Source: Cyanophora paradoxa
Lineage: Eukaryota > Glaucocystophyceae > Cyanophorales > Cyanophoraceae
DNA: 64,000 nt
Assembly (NCBI GenBank): GCA_004431415.1
Contig: QPMI01000605.1
Location: 1 to 64,000, forward strand
Direction of reading: 5' to 3'
Shown here in pieces: positions 21,869 to 31,053 of the stretch (its first letter is position 1; each line of letters starts with the position of its first letter). The position numbers were made by a program, and so were the translations under genes. The notes beneath the pieces are model-generated. The model was not told the DNA's origin. It saw nothing but the letters and a program-made list of their open reading frames with translations, and ran no database searches.

Positions 21869-22261
21869 TCATTGTGTCTCCTTGTTATACTTGCGGGGTC
21901 TACCGGGTTTAGGGGGATTTTGGGATGTCTCTGCCTTTTGTTCCTCAGCAATAGCAGCGAGTTTTTCGGCGTATTTCCTATGATAGTATGCAAGCGATGA
22001 TGCCTTCTTCTTTTCTCTGAACTCGGCATCATTCTGGTATTTCTCCTGTTTTTTATAGCATTGCCTTTCGAGGCATTGCTCCTTTGTTTTCTCATACCTA
22101 GCCTTGCGGACTGCCAGCTGTTTGGCTCGGAATTCGGGATCACTGTGATACCTTTCCCTGTACTTTTCGTTTCTCGCTTTTTTCTGCTCTGGGGACAGTT
22201 TGTATGGAGTTCTCTTTTTAGGCACTTCTGCGATTGCAGGGGTAGTTTCGATATCTGCCAT
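21869..22261 (-). CDS. basic AT-hook protein
   Basis: A small lysine/arginine-rich protein. I take the start MADIETT at 22261; an upstream MAINRK start at 22279 is also in frame. Residues about 20-100 hold two repeats of the form Y+...D.EFR.K (YHSDPEFRAKQ, YQNDAEFREKK) inside a predicted long helix. The C-terminus is an AT-hook-like PGRPRKY, expected to bind the minor groove of AT-rich DNA. The next gene to the right shares both features. Likely a DNA-binding or DNA-condensing viral protein; the exact role is inferred. Confidence 0.6.
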   Translation of the reverse strand: MADIETTPAIAEVPKKRTPYKLSPEQKKARNEKYRERYHSDPEFRAKQLAVRKARYEKTKEQCLERQCYKKQEKYQNDAEFREKKKASSLAYYHRKYAEKLAAIAEEQKAETSQNPPKPGRPRKYNKETQ

Positions 22262-22321
22262 CTTCCTATTAATAGCCAAGAAAAGTTTTTTCTCTAATTA
22301 AATTAGGGGGTTATCCTTAAA

Positions 22322-22331
22322 TCATTTTTTG
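22322..22331 (-). promoter_or_regulatory. candidate early promoter upstream of AT-hook gene
   Basis: CAAAAAATGA then TTTAAGGA on the minus strand, about 50 nt before the start codon. Near-copy of the motif upstream of the polymerase gene. Confidence 0.5.
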
Positions 22332-22345
22332 TGATGCATCGAGAT

Positions 22346-22555
22346 CTAATACTTCCTTGGTCTTCCTGGACCTTTGCCTAATAAACCTTGCTCAGCTTTC
22401 CTGCGATAATAGGATGCCAGGGCTTGCTGCTTCTTATACTCTCTATATTCTGGGTCCTCTCTATATCGTTTCTGCATTGCTAGAATGTGTCTTATAGCAC
22501 CCTCAGTTAAAGGCTCATCACTTGAAAACTCGATAACACTAATTGTGTCCTCCAT
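22346..22555 (-). CDS. small AT-hook protein
   Basis: A 69-residue protein if the start MEDTISVIEF at 22555 is used; an upstream ATG at 22633 is in frame but would overlap the preceding gene further. It carries one YREDPEYREYKK repeat and ends in GPGRPRKY, so it is a short paralogue of the gene at 21869-22261. It overlaps the end of the upstream gene by about 17 bp, as in a tightly packed operon. Confidence 0.5.
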   Translation of the reverse strand: MEDTISVIEFSSDEPLTEGAIRHILAMQKRYREDPEYREYKKQQALASYYRRKAEQGLLGKGPGRPRKY

Positions 22556-22871
22556 TAATATTTGCTGAGAAAATGTTTTCTGCAGGTAAAGAGCTTCTCC
22601 TTGGGTAATCCTGCTGCTCATAGAAATACTCATTTGGGTCTGCTGGCATTGACTCTACAGAAATCGTAGACCTCCTTCTCTCTCTTGCTTCTGAAGCATT
22701 ATCCTCTGTATCTGACATCTCAAACTCTATTGTTGTGTCACAGCATCCACTGTGGCAATTGCTCACCACATGCAGACTGAACATCTCGAAGAACTTTCGT
22801 ATTATGTCCATATCTCTAATAAAACAGAGATAATTAAAGCCAAACTCGTCTTTTATATACTGTTGGGGCAA
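22539..22871 (-). CDS. small hypothetical protein
   Basis: Up to 110 residues, or 59 if translation starts at MSDTEDNASEARERRR (22718). The segment before that Met has a cysteine/histidine cluster (NCHSGCC), while the part after it is acidic then arginine-rich. It overlaps the ends of both neighbours. I do not recognise it and cannot choose the start with confidence. Confidence 0.4.
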   Translation of the reverse strand: MPQQYIKDEFGFNYLCFIRDMDIIRKFFEMFSLHVVSNCHSGCCDTTIEFEMSDTEDNASEARERRRSTISVESMPADPNEYFYEQQDYPRRSSLPAENIFSANINGGHN

Positions 22872-23568
22872 CTCCCTTTTCTACTTCAGCTTTGGTGGCA
22901 CCAGGTTCAATGGTTCCCTTTTGGGTTTTTGTTTTCATTTCATCTACTGCCTGCTCATCGATTTGGTTCTCTTTCTTAGCAATAAACTGTTTATCTGGGA
23001 CACCAGTGATTCCCATTTTATAAACTTCCTTTCGAAGCATCTCCTTTAGCTTGGCTCTCTCTTTCTTCTCAGTAACATACTGCTCCAAGGCACTTGATTT
23101 GGCTTCCAGATCTTTGAGTTTAGCAGTCATCTCATCCCATTGAGCCTTGGGAATTCGATGAATATTTTGAGTGGGAGCAGTCTTGTATGTGACTTCACCA
23201 GCCATAGACTGAATAACCTTGTCTGATTCTTTACTTAGACCTTCACCTTTGCGAGCCAGTGAAAGATCTTGCAAGCCTAAACCTTTGTCATCAGCAGCCC
23301 CAATAATTCGCCTGGCACCCTCAGCAACAGCTTTCATTTTTGAGGCTTCTGGTGAGATGTTGAGTTGGTCACTGGTTGAAGCCTGTGGGGCTTTGTCATC
23401 GACTGATTCCTCATAGGCAGCATTAAGAGGGTCTTCTTCTTGTTGTGAGGGCTTCACCTCATTCATACCATTGAATTTCAGTGGATCTGTGTTAATGGAT
23501 CCATTGTTTCCACCACCTGAATAGCCAACAGCCCCAGCTGGGATCCCTATTTTTCGTTTGGGAGGCAT
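22834..23568 (-). CDS. hypothetical virion-associated protein
   Basis: A 244-residue protein starting MPPKRKIGIPAGAVG. The N-terminal half is low-complexity and glycine/serine-rich. A predicted coiled coil spans about residues 145-190 (MTAKLKDLEAKSSALEQYV) and the C-terminus is charged. It lies between the AT-hook genes and the packaging ATPase, and has the short AATAAAGATAC leader seen at other structural genes in A. Position and composition suggest a core or scaffold protein, but I do not recognise the family. Element B has a basic protein of similar size (45261-46010) without visible similarity. Confidence 0.55.
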   Translation of the reverse strand: MPPKRKIGIPAGAVGYSGGGNNGSINTDPLKFNGMNEVKPSQQEEDPLNAAYEESVDDKAPQASTSDQLNISPEASKMKAVAEGARRIIGAADDKGLGLQDLSLARKGEGLSKESDKVIQSMAGEVTYKTAPTQNIHRIPKAQWDEMTAKLKDLEAKSSALEQYVTEKKERAKLKEMLRKEVYKMGITGVPDKQFIAKKENQIDEQAVDEMKTKTQKGTIEPGATKAEVEKGVAPTVYKRRVWL

Positions 23569-23596
23569 TGTATCTTTATTAGAATGAGAGATAATT

Positions 23597-24391
23597 TTAT
23601 AAACCGCGTTTATATCGCATCAATTTATTGCTATGGACTTGGCTTTTCACTTCTTTGGGGGCTTCCTCTTTCTCTGGTGGTTTCAGTTCATCTTCTTTCT
23701 TTTTTGGCTTCCTGTGGAAGCGAGGAAAATCGAAATCTCCAACTAAATCGGCTTTATCGACATAGTAGCCCACATTATACTTGAAAGATGTATAAACAAG
23801 GAACTGGTATGAGTGAACATACTCTTCAAAGAGTTTATAGAAGTCTTCTTTTCGAGGAAAAGTCGAAAACTCCTCTGCAAATGCTTCCAGCTCTTTTTGG
23901 TTGCTTGCACAAACCATAATTACTATATCACTATTGCAGCGAATAACACTTGCGACCTTTCTTAATTTTTGGGAAATAGTTATAATTGATATATTGACAT
24001 GTCTGCCACGAACATAAAGCATTCCCACTGTTTTATCTCGACTGAGATCCAGCTGGTCATTTTCTATCATATCCTCTAAAATCACCAGCATATGGTTAAG
24101 TTCTTCTCCTTTCTCCCTTTTTGCCTCTCTTTCTTTTATAATTTTCGACATGTATTGGGGATCCCATGCACCCAGTTGAACAGTAGCAGCTTTGTCCCAA
24201 AAATGTGAAAATGATGTAGCGGATATAATAAGTGTTGTATCAATCTTTTTGGCATCATGCAGCTGTTTCAAATAATATTTTACAGCTTCTGTTTTTCCGC
24301 ATCCACTTTTTCCGAGTATGAGTAGTCGAAAAGGGGGTTCTATCATTTCACCAGCATTGAATTCCTCCAAATCAGAACTTGGTATAGGCAT
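23597..24391 (-). CDS. Element A packaging ATPase (A32/FtsK-HerA type)
   Basis: A 264-residue ATPase. Walker A is LILGKSGCGKT (about residues 24-34) and Walker B is MLVILEDMIE (about 103-112). Further on, the motif SIITISQKLRKV is the sensor region typical of A32-like genome-packaging ATPases of polintons, virophages and giant viruses. It would drive DNA into the capsid. The C-terminal 40 residues are lysine/glutamate-rich. It is divergent from the element B ATPase and from the B-type relic at 15606-15746. Confidence 0.9.
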   Translation of the reverse strand: MPIPSSDLEEFNAGEMIEPPFRLLILGKSGCGKTEAVKYYLKQLHDAKKIDTTLIISATSFSHFWDKAATVQLGAWDPQYMSKIIKEREAKREKGEELNHMLVILEDMIENDQLDLSRDKTVGMLYVRGRHVNISIITISQKLRKVASVIRCNSDIVIMVCASNQKELEAFAEEFSTFPRKEDFYKLFEEYVHSYQFLVYTSFKYNVGYYVDKADLVGDFDFPRFHRKPKKKEDELKPPEKEEAPKEVKSQVHSNKLMRYKRGL

Positions 24392-24447
24392 TGTGTATCT
24401 TTCTATAAAGAAACAGATAAAAATAATGCAAGGTGACTGAATATGGT

Positions 24448-25377
24448 TTACATGTTAGAAAGGAATCTTTTAATGCAGCCCTCAATATCAGTTTCGGTGT
24501 ATGGGATTCTCAGCAGTTTAATGTTGTTAGCTTCACAGTATCGATTTTTAATTCCATCACGAACTTGGGTATCTTCAAATGCCTTCTGACCTCCAAACTG
24601 TTCCACAGGCTTGAAATGTTGAATGCCATCATATTCGATAGCGATTTTGAGAGATGGAATATAAATATCAAATGGGAGAACTCTTTTATGCTTGCAATCA
24701 GGAAATCTGTGGGATATTGAGAAGTCCAAACCAATTTCTTTAAGGGCTGCTTGCACTTTCGTCTCACCAATCGATGATCTACATGACAAACAGCCATAAC
24801 CATTGAGAAAATCACTTGGCGTTTTTTCGAATTCCATCTCGCACCTTTTGCATATTAACTTGACCTTGGTTTTTGAATTGAAATACTCAACCTTTGAGAA
24901 ATCATAGATATCACCATAAAGTTTAATTGCTCTTTCTGTAAACTTTTCAATCCCCATTTGCAACTTGTTTTTAATGCGATCCATTTTACATTTTGCATGT
25001 CCATCTCCTTGCATGTGTTTGTGTGGTTTTTGAGTGAAATACTCTTGACATTTCTTGCAGAAAATTGTTATTGGGTCTTCTCCCTTAATGTAAACAGATT
25101 CTGAATATTCATAAAGATCTCCATGCTTTTCAACCGCTCTTTTAACGAACTGTTCAGTTGTTAGTCTATTCGACATTCCCTTTTTAATATTCCCACAAGC
25201 TGGGCAACCAGTCCCAGCAATGTGACTATATGCAGCTTGCAAAAAAATATTGTTGCAAGTCCTGCAAATAATTGCGACTTTCTTTGTGATGCCCCCAAAG
25301 TCGACATTTGAGTAATCAAACTTATCACCATGAACTTGGATGGCTTTTGCAAGAAATGACTCATGAGAATAAGACAT
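24448..25377 (-). CDS. DUF723-repeat protein with a C-terminal endonuclease domain
   Basis: A 309-residue protein. Three zinc-ribbon-like repeats of about 65 residues each follow the pattern F..+A...HGD.YDYS...Y......V.I.C..C...F...P..H..G.GC..C (residues about 7-66, 72-133 and 141-202). This matches DUF723, common in giant viruses. The C-terminal 100 residues (FDIYIPSLKIAIEYDGIQHF, then YCEANNIKLLRIPY) look like a Vsr/PD-(D/E)XK-type nuclease with candidate acidic residues in FDIYIP and EYDG. Such proteins are often free-standing mobile endonucleases. An AAAAAATGATT motif lies 33 nt upstream. A single-repeat relative is at 37794-38066. Confidence 0.75.
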   Translation of the reverse strand: MSYSHESFLAKAIQVHGDKFDYSNVDFGGITKKVAIICRTCNNIFLQAAYSHIAGTGCPACGNIKKGMSNRLTTEQFVKRAVEKHGDLYEYSESVYIKGEDPITIFCKKCQEYFTQKPHKHMQGDGHAKCKMDRIKNKLQMGIEKFTERAIKLYGDIYDFSKVEYFNSKTKVKLICKRCEMEFEKTPSDFLNGYGCLSCRSSIGETKVQAALKEIGLDFSISHRFPDCKHKRVLPFDIYIPSLKIAIEYDGIQHFKPVEQFGGQKAFEDTQVRDGIKNRYCEANNIKLLRIPYTETDIEGCIKRFLSNM

Positions 25378-25409
25378 TTTACTTTATAAAGGTTTCCAAA
25401 AATAAATAA

Positions 25410-25418
25410 TCATTTTTT
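25410..25418 (-). promoter_or_regulatory. candidate early promoter upstream of DUF723 nuclease
   Basis: AAAAAATGA on the minus strand, 33 nt before the start codon, in an otherwise AT-rich spacer of 73 bp. Confidence 0.4.
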
Positions 25419-25450
25419 CTTTAAATGCCTTACGAGAAATGGTAAGATTA

Positions 25451-26818
25451 CTATAAATTTATACGACGTAATCCATCGCGATCCAAAATTATATAGCTAT
25501 GCATTAAAGCGCGAACTTGAACATTGATTGTCTTATCTGTGGGCATGTAGAGTGTGAGGAATGAAGATGAGGAATTTGTCAGGTCGACAAAGCCACTTTG
25601 AGCGATATTTCGAATCGCATTTTCTCCATTAAGGCAGAATGGGAGTCCTGAAAGGACATAGCGATCAGCAACCTTATCCATGTTAGAGCATTTGAAGGCA
25701 TCAGCAATTAGCTCAGCTCCTTTGAGTAGAGAAATTGGCTCAGTGGCAAAAAGTCGCTGACCATTTATTTCAGTTGTGAATGTGATGTCTTTGGAGTTGG
25801 CATAGGTCTTAAGAACACTGTGGGAGCCATTTGATTTGTCAACAGTCTCATAATCACGAACTGAAACAAGCAGAGCATAGACAAGACCTGAGATTTGAGA
25901 GAGGTTAATTCGATTGGGCTGGGCATTGCCCTTGGCAGGGAAAGCAATGGCATCTACAAATCCAATATCAAGGGAGGGAATAGCCATGCCAGTAGTCTTT
26001 ACTTTTTCAATTACAGTAGCGAAAAGCTCATCAGAAACATTAATAGCATGCATGTAAAGGCGAGGAGAAGTAATTGAAATAGCAGGGGTTGTTGCACCAA
26101 GACTGAAAGTGGTGATGTTTTGACCAACATGGGCAAGTGTAGCATTAGCAGTATCACCAAGACCATCATCTTCTGTCTTATCAGTAGCTGTCCCACCAAC
26201 AACAGGGAGAGAGCGACCACCATAGGAAGTTTCAACATAACCCTTTCCAGCATCCTTAAACCAAACAGTAACAACCATTTCACCAGATAAAGCACCAAGG
26301 GGAAGATAGTGATTTAGCCAAGGCACTGGGATCTCAACGAAAAATGAGCCACCAAGTCGGTTGGTTCCATGAGCAGGGATACCATGAACCATGCCCATTG
26401 AGCGTTTCTTTTTAGCTAGTTGATCCTCCGAATAATAGACCAGGGGGAAATGAGCAAGGAAATCAGAAGGGATGTGGTAGGTGTAAGATCCATAGGTAAT
26501 TTCAAGTCGCTGAACTAAAGCACCAACTGGGCGAGTGTATCCATTGCGAACTAGATCTTCACCAGCAAAAGTGATTTCTGGTAGGTCGAAAGCAAGTTCG
26601 AGTTTTCCACAGAAATTGTAGCGAGGTAGCTTGAAGGAAATGCGATTTCCTACATTATTCTCAAAAGTATTGCTGGGATTCACAACAACTAGAACTGGCT
26701 TAGACTTGGATTCGAGACCAAGCATAAGGGAGTTATCCAGGAAAAAGGCTTTCGCCTCTTCTGGGGTTGTTAGGGCTTCTTTCAGCGAAAGTCTTTGAAG
26801 AGTGGAAGTGATATCCAT
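25451..26818 (-). CDS. MCP: Element A major capsid protein (double jelly-roll)
   Basis: A 455-residue protein starting MDITSTLQRLSLKEA; an in-frame ATG 14 codons upstream is less likely because it encodes a cysteine-rich leader and overlaps the spacer. It shows the hallmarks of PLV major capsid proteins: an N-terminal FKLPRYNFCGKLELAFDLP strand pair, a region with HIPSDFLAHFPL, then FFVEIPVPWLN (end of the first jelly-roll), and a C-terminal roll with ISLLKGAELIADAF and IRNIAQSGFVDL. It would form the capsomers of an icosahedral particle. It is preceded by AATAAAAGAGAAT. Its N-terminal organisation resembles the element B protein only distantly. Identification rests on pattern and on the adjacent penton gene. 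Confidence 0.85.
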   Translation of the reverse strand: MDITSTLQRLSLKEALTTPEEAKAFFLDNSLMLGLESKSKPVLVVVNPSNTFENNVGNRISFKLPRYNFCGKLELAFDLPEITFAGEDLVRNGYTRPVGALVQRLEITYGSYTYHIPSDFLAHFPLVYYSEDQLAKKKRSMGMVHGIPAHGTNRLGGSFFVEIPVPWLNHYLPLGALSGEMVVTVWFKDAGKGYVETSYGGRSLPVVGGTATDKTEDDGLGDTANATLAHVGQNITTFSLGATTPAISITSPRLYMHAINVSDELFATVIEKVKTTGMAIPSLDIGFVDAIAFPAKGNAQPNRINLSQISGLVYALLVSVRDYETVDKSNGSHSVLKTYANSKDITFTTEINGQRLFATEPISLLKGAELIADAFKCSNMDKVADRYVLSGLPFCLNGENAIRNIAQSGFVDLTNSSSSFLTLYMPTDKTINVQVRALMHSYIILDRDGLRRINL

Positions 26819-26871
26819 TATATTCTCTTTTATTATACTGCAACATAAAAAATCTACCAATGATCCTTAAT

Positions 26872-27882
26872 TTATGCGAAGTTTGTAATAACTGGATAGG
26901 AAGGGTGAAGCTGTGACATTCGCATCTTAAAGTATTCATAAACTGGGTCCCCAGCTGGCTCATCACCATAGCGAATTTCAAAGGTCAGATGAACAGGTTG
27001 ACCCTCAAAATCAATTGGTTCATTAATAGCATTTACAATATCAACCGAGAAAGTGGATAATCCAACTTTCTTATTATAGTATTTGTAAAGTGGATGAGCC
27101 TCTGTTGAATTGTAAACTACATGCTCACCATAGTCTTTGTCAGGGACCACTATTTTATGGAAGTAACCAGTCAGAAGACCATCCCCACATTGCACCAGAT
27201 CACCCAGCTCCTTTACTCTCACAAACAAAACACTGTCCCTGGTCTTCTCAGGCTCAAAAGAAGATAGAATACCGTTCACTCGAGTCCCAGTAAAGATACC
27301 ATCAGTGAGAGCATCATAAACTTGTGATTGGATTGGGGAGTTACCATATCTTCCAGGATCAAGACCCAGCAGTCTAGCTGAACTCAACAGCTTTTGGATT
27401 GTTTGTTGGCTTGGGTTCACAGCTACTGAGAAAGCCAAGTAAAACGGTACTGCTGAGTGGAATATAATTCGTTTCAGTGATTCATCCCATTTGCAGCGAA
27501 TGGATGGTTGGGGATTTCTGCCTTCGAATTTAGAGTTAATTACATTCACCAGTTGTTGGTGGCTTTGGATGGGGGTGTTTCGACTTATAATGAATTGTTT
27601 CCATTGTTCATAGTCAGCAGCTGGGCGAACTGTTGGAATTCCTGAGCTTCCAGCTCCAGGAGTTTGTTCAGAATAATAAATGCTAAATGCATTGTCAACT
27701 GTCACATCTCCAACTTTGGTTTCACCACTCACCATAGGGATGCTGTTATAAAATTCGGCTGATACCAGTCTCACAGCCCTCACATTCTCATAACTACTGG
27801 GGAGTCTTGCCACAAAGCTTGATGTGGGACCATCACCAGAGATTGTATTAAATGAGCTAACCTCGATGTAATCCACAGGCAT
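26872..27882 (-). CDS. penton-like minor capsid protein 1
   Basis: A 336-residue protein starting MPVDYIEVSSFNT. The opening block (FVARLPSSYENVRAVRLVSA, then EFYNSIP) is the pattern of PLV and virophage penton proteins, which are single jelly-rolls at capsid vertices. The gene lies directly upstream of the major capsid gene and is divergent from a second penton-like gene 29 bp away. The C-terminal strand region has GQPVHLTFEIRYG. It is preceded by GATAAAAGAAGA, close to the leader of the major capsid gene. Confidence 0.75.
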   Translation of the reverse strand: MPVDYIEVSSFNTISGDGPTSSFVARLPSSYENVRAVRLVSAEFYNSIPMVSGETKVGDVTVDNAFSIYYSEQTPGAGSSGIPTVRPAADYEQWKQFIISRNTPIQSHQQLVNVINSKFEGRNPQPSIRCKWDESLKRIIFHSAVPFYLAFSVAVNPSQQTIQKLLSSARLLGLDPGRYGNSPIQSQVYDALTDGIFTGTRVNGILSSFEPEKTRDSVLFVRVKELGDLVQCGDGLLTGYFHKIVVPDKDYGEHVVYNSTEAHPLYKYYNKKVGLSTFSVDIVNAINEPIDFEGQPVHLTFEIRYGDEPAGDPVYEYFKMRMSQLHPSYPVITNFA

Positions 27883-27911
27883 TCTTCTTTTATCTATATT
27901 TATATATTAAA

Positions 27912-28841
27912 ATGAATCGACTTGTTAATATTGATAGCAGGGATAGAAGCCAAGGACAAAATGAAAACTCTTACAGGGTCACTCTCACAACTCCAGTAGA
28001 GAGACCAAGGGAATGCAGGGTTCTCTATGCAGAGATTCCAAACAGTATCTATAACAGTGTGGGAACTGATCATCTAACAGTTCAGTTTAATTACCAAGAT
28101 GGTTCATACAATGAAATCATCACACAGAAAGTGTATCCCTTCCCAGTGGCTACATTAACCAGGGTCATTTTGGGGTAACACACCCTTATAATTATGGGCT
28201 GAACTATTCAAGCTTCCAAACCATTGCAGGCAAAACAGTAGCTTTTGAGTTCAAGATATTCTATAACCCAACTACCTATAAAGTGGAGTTTTACAGTAAC
28301 CATGAGTTTCGTTTTATTGCAAGCAACCAGAGAATAGGGAAGCTTTTGGGTGTGAGTTCTACTGAATACACCAATGGGTATTATAGCACTCCTCCTGTTG
28401 GTGGATCACCCTATCGACCTGAGAACCTGTTAAAGTATGATGGCAAACCTATTACACCTGATCACCCAGCATGGGGAACCACCTTTTCGGGACCCAGACT
28501 CTCATCTAAGCCCTTGCAATATTATTTTGACAGCAGGAAGATGTCTGATATGAATGCTGAGCAGTATCTGTACATGCATATTAAAGAGCTGTCCCCTTTG
28601 CCAGCAGACACAATATAATCCCGAAATCGCAACCACATAACCAGGGGCAATCCTTAGACTGCAATTGAGTAAAGATATAGGCGGCTATGTTTACCATAGT
28701 GGTGAGCATGCCGAATTCATTCAGATAAATGACAGAAACCTGGTGATAAGGGAACTCACTGTGGAGTTTAAAGATTACTTTGGTGAACTGATTGATATGA
28801 ATGGAATCGACAATTCTTTTCAGTTGGAGTTTATCGAATAA
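27912..28841 (+). CDS. penton-like minor capsid protein 2, frameshifted
   Basis: The protein starts MNRLVNIDSRDRSQG, the same IDSRDR opening as the element B penton (46047-46946). The initial frame stops at 28178. Homologous coding continues through three frame changes, each one base short at a homopolymer: GGGG at 28172-28175, CCCC at 28593-28596 and GGGG at 28644-28647. The last segment ends LTVEFKDYFGELIDMNG then FQLEFIE at a TAA (28839-28841). The combined length of about 310 residues equals the element B protein. It is divergent from penton 1. It may be the true vertex protein, with the other a specialised paralogue; if the frameshifts are real it is dead. Confidence 0.75.
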
Positions 28842-30384
28842 AGGCACCTGTAAAGTCCACTCTCATTGTGGGAGCATTCACATACACAAGGGGATAAATG
28901 CGAATATACTTGATTCTGAGAGAAAAACCTATGTAAAAAGCATCCTTGATGCTGAGAGGAAATCCACTCAATAGAGCCACATCACCAGAGTTGTGAGCAT
29001 TGTTAATGTTCTCACAGACATATATTTTGTTTTGCCCATCTGATCGAATAAAAGACCAGTTGATCCCATCAGTGGATGTTGCCACATTGAAAGTCTTAAT
29101 AAAAGCATTGGTGTCCCCTGAACCATAGGCAATAACAGAGGAGAGTTCGAAAGTATATGGGAAAGCAACTTGAAGGTATTCAGTGGGGTTTCCCATATCT
29201 GCTCAGGAGCATAGGCTCCAGCTTCCCAGCCAAATGCTGAAGGTCTAGCCATGAAAGGCTCTTTACCTGTCACAGAGGATGAGGCAGTGAAGGCATCATC
29301 TGCAAGCTGATACCAATTTGCATCCAAAGGAGGTGATGTAGTGAGAGTGGATGATATGTAAGCCTTTGAAGGGTTCTTTAATTCATAGTTTGCTACTAGA
29401 ATGCTGCAAAGCTTATTAATCATATCATTGTTTGCTGCAATGTATGTTTCAGTGAATGCAAGCATGTCTGGGATTTTAGAAGTGTCATCCAGGGAGCTTA
29501 CTATATGATTTGGAAGTGGGACTGATAGCCTATAGTATCTCCCATAATCCTGATCATAGTTGTAGGGTAACAACTCCTCCATCTTATCAAGGGCAGAAAG
29601 CTCACTTGCAGCCATGAGCATGTTAATCAATGGGCTTCCATCTGTTGAGGCAATCCATGAGAGAATTCCCCAGCTGTTCACAGTCTCATAAGCATAACCC
29701 ACATAATCAGACTCTAAATGTGGGTCCACCTCTCCACAAGAGATACTTATTACTATAATATCATCATCATCACTGTAAATCTTCTTTGCATGGCTGTAAC
29801 CACACACACTGGGATTATTGTTTCCCGAAATGGCACCATCAATGAGACAGACATATACTCCCCGATTGAAATCAACAATGCTTACAGGAGAGAAATATGT
29901 AGGAGCAGCAGAAGTAGCCCTGGCAGCAATCTTACAAGGCATAAAGTTGTAATTGTTGTCATTTGTGATAAATATTGGTTTCATATTCTGAGTATCAAAG
30001 GATGTAATCACAATGTCTTTTAGGGAATCCTGTATTAGTGATTCACCAGTAACTGAATTGATTGCAGTCTCCAAGGGTCCCACATCATATTTTGTATTAA
30101 AGGGCATTTTCGATGATATTTCGAGGATTTGCAAAAATCAAGGGCAGTTGAGTTAGGTAAATATTGTGTAAATCGTTTGCTGTCAGTTTAGGTTCACCTG
30201 GTTTATCAGGATGCCTGATATTCAAACCTATTGCAATGATCCCACCAGTGGAAGTTCCACTTACAAGATCCACAAGATCGATTATTCTTCTGCCAGTTCG
30301 ATTTTCGATTTCTTTGAGCAGCCTGGTTATGATAATGCCCCTTGCACCCCCGCCAGAAAGACTTAAACAAACCCTGAGAGGCAT
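28831..30384 (-). CDS. patatin-like phospholipase with a discoidin-like C-terminal domain, frameshifted
   Basis: Read on the minus strand in three frames. The first (95 codons from 30384) has the patatin oxyanion loop LSGGGARG and the nucleophile elbow SGTSTGG. The second continues with KYDVGPLE and the catalytic Asp in LIDGAISG. The third (about 120 codons ending 28831) has the pattern of an F5/8 (discoidin-like) or related carbohydrate/lipid-binding domain: FNVATSTDGINWS, then LRIKYIRIYPLVY. Frame changes are at GGG 30102-30104 (one base extra) and GGGG 29185-29188 (one base missing). The Ser-Asp dyad hydrolyses acyl esters of phospholipids. Placed beside the fibre genes, it could act on the host membrane at entry or exit. 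Total length is about 515 residues. Confidence 0.8.
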
Positions 30385-30427
30385 CTTTTACTTATCAGGA
30401 ATTTTATAAATCCATATAGTAAAAGCC

Positions 30428-31024
30428 ATGAGCTTCAATTACCCACCAAATCTAGAAACCATTCAAGATGATAATGCAAGCAGCACCAAGCATGTGAACT
30501 TTGATAATATTAAAGTAAAGGGTTCAGTTTCGATTGACCACAGTTCCGATAATTCATCCAAGACTCAATCAAGGGAGCATGCTTTATCTGTGAATCAAAC
30601 CGATCCAGATAAGGAGGAAGTTAGTGTTGCTTTTAGCTTGGGTAATGTGAAAGCAAACCAAGTGGCAGAGATCAAAGCAACAAGAAGGAGACCTAGGAAA
30701 CTCAAAACCAGTGGCACTCACCCAGATATACCTTCTAGGTTTGATAGTGGTCGATTGATTTTCAATGTTCAAGATGAGCAGGGCAAACAGAACACAGGTT
30801 TGCGAATTTACAATGAGGGCAGCACTGCAAAAGCTGAGGTCCCCCAAGTATTGCAAGTAGGTCCCATTGCCAACACAAATCAGGTCTCCTACACAAATGA
30901 TGTCTACCCCAAGGATATTACATATGACTTTGCAAGGAATGAGCCTTTTGGGTTCTTTACTCCAAAAGATGTCCATCAAAAAAGCCATCAATTACAATCA
31001 ACAGTAGCCCCAGTCAACCAGTAG
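30428..31024 (+). CDS. hypothetical protein upstream of the fibre gene
   Basis: A 198-residue protein starting MSFNYPPNLETIQ. The N-terminal third is serine/asparagine-rich and the centre has a basic patch (KATRRRPRKLKTSG). The C-terminus is rich in Q, N and P. No transmembrane segment or known domain. It is 30 bp upstream of the large fibre gene in the same direction, so it may belong to the attachment apparatus; this is inference. The leader is AGTAAAAGCC. Confidence 0.5.
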   Translation: MSFNYPPNLETIQDDNASSTKHVNFDNIKVKGSVSIDHSSDNSSKTQSREHALSVNQTDPDKEEVSVAFSLGNVKANQVAEIKATRRRPRKLKTSGTHPDIPSRFDSGRLIFNVQDEQGKQNTGLRIYNEGSTAKAEVPQVLQVGPIANTNQVSYTNDVYPKDITYDFARNEPFGFFTPKDVHQKSHQLQSTVAPVNQ

Positions 31025-31053
31025 CAATCCATTTACATCCTGATTTAGTCGAA

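Noticed and set aside
22539-22633. Frameshift joining the 110-residue and AT-hook frames
   Set aside because: The shift would be in the opposite sense to the other breaks and not at a run. Two overlapping genes with a start at 22555 explain it better.
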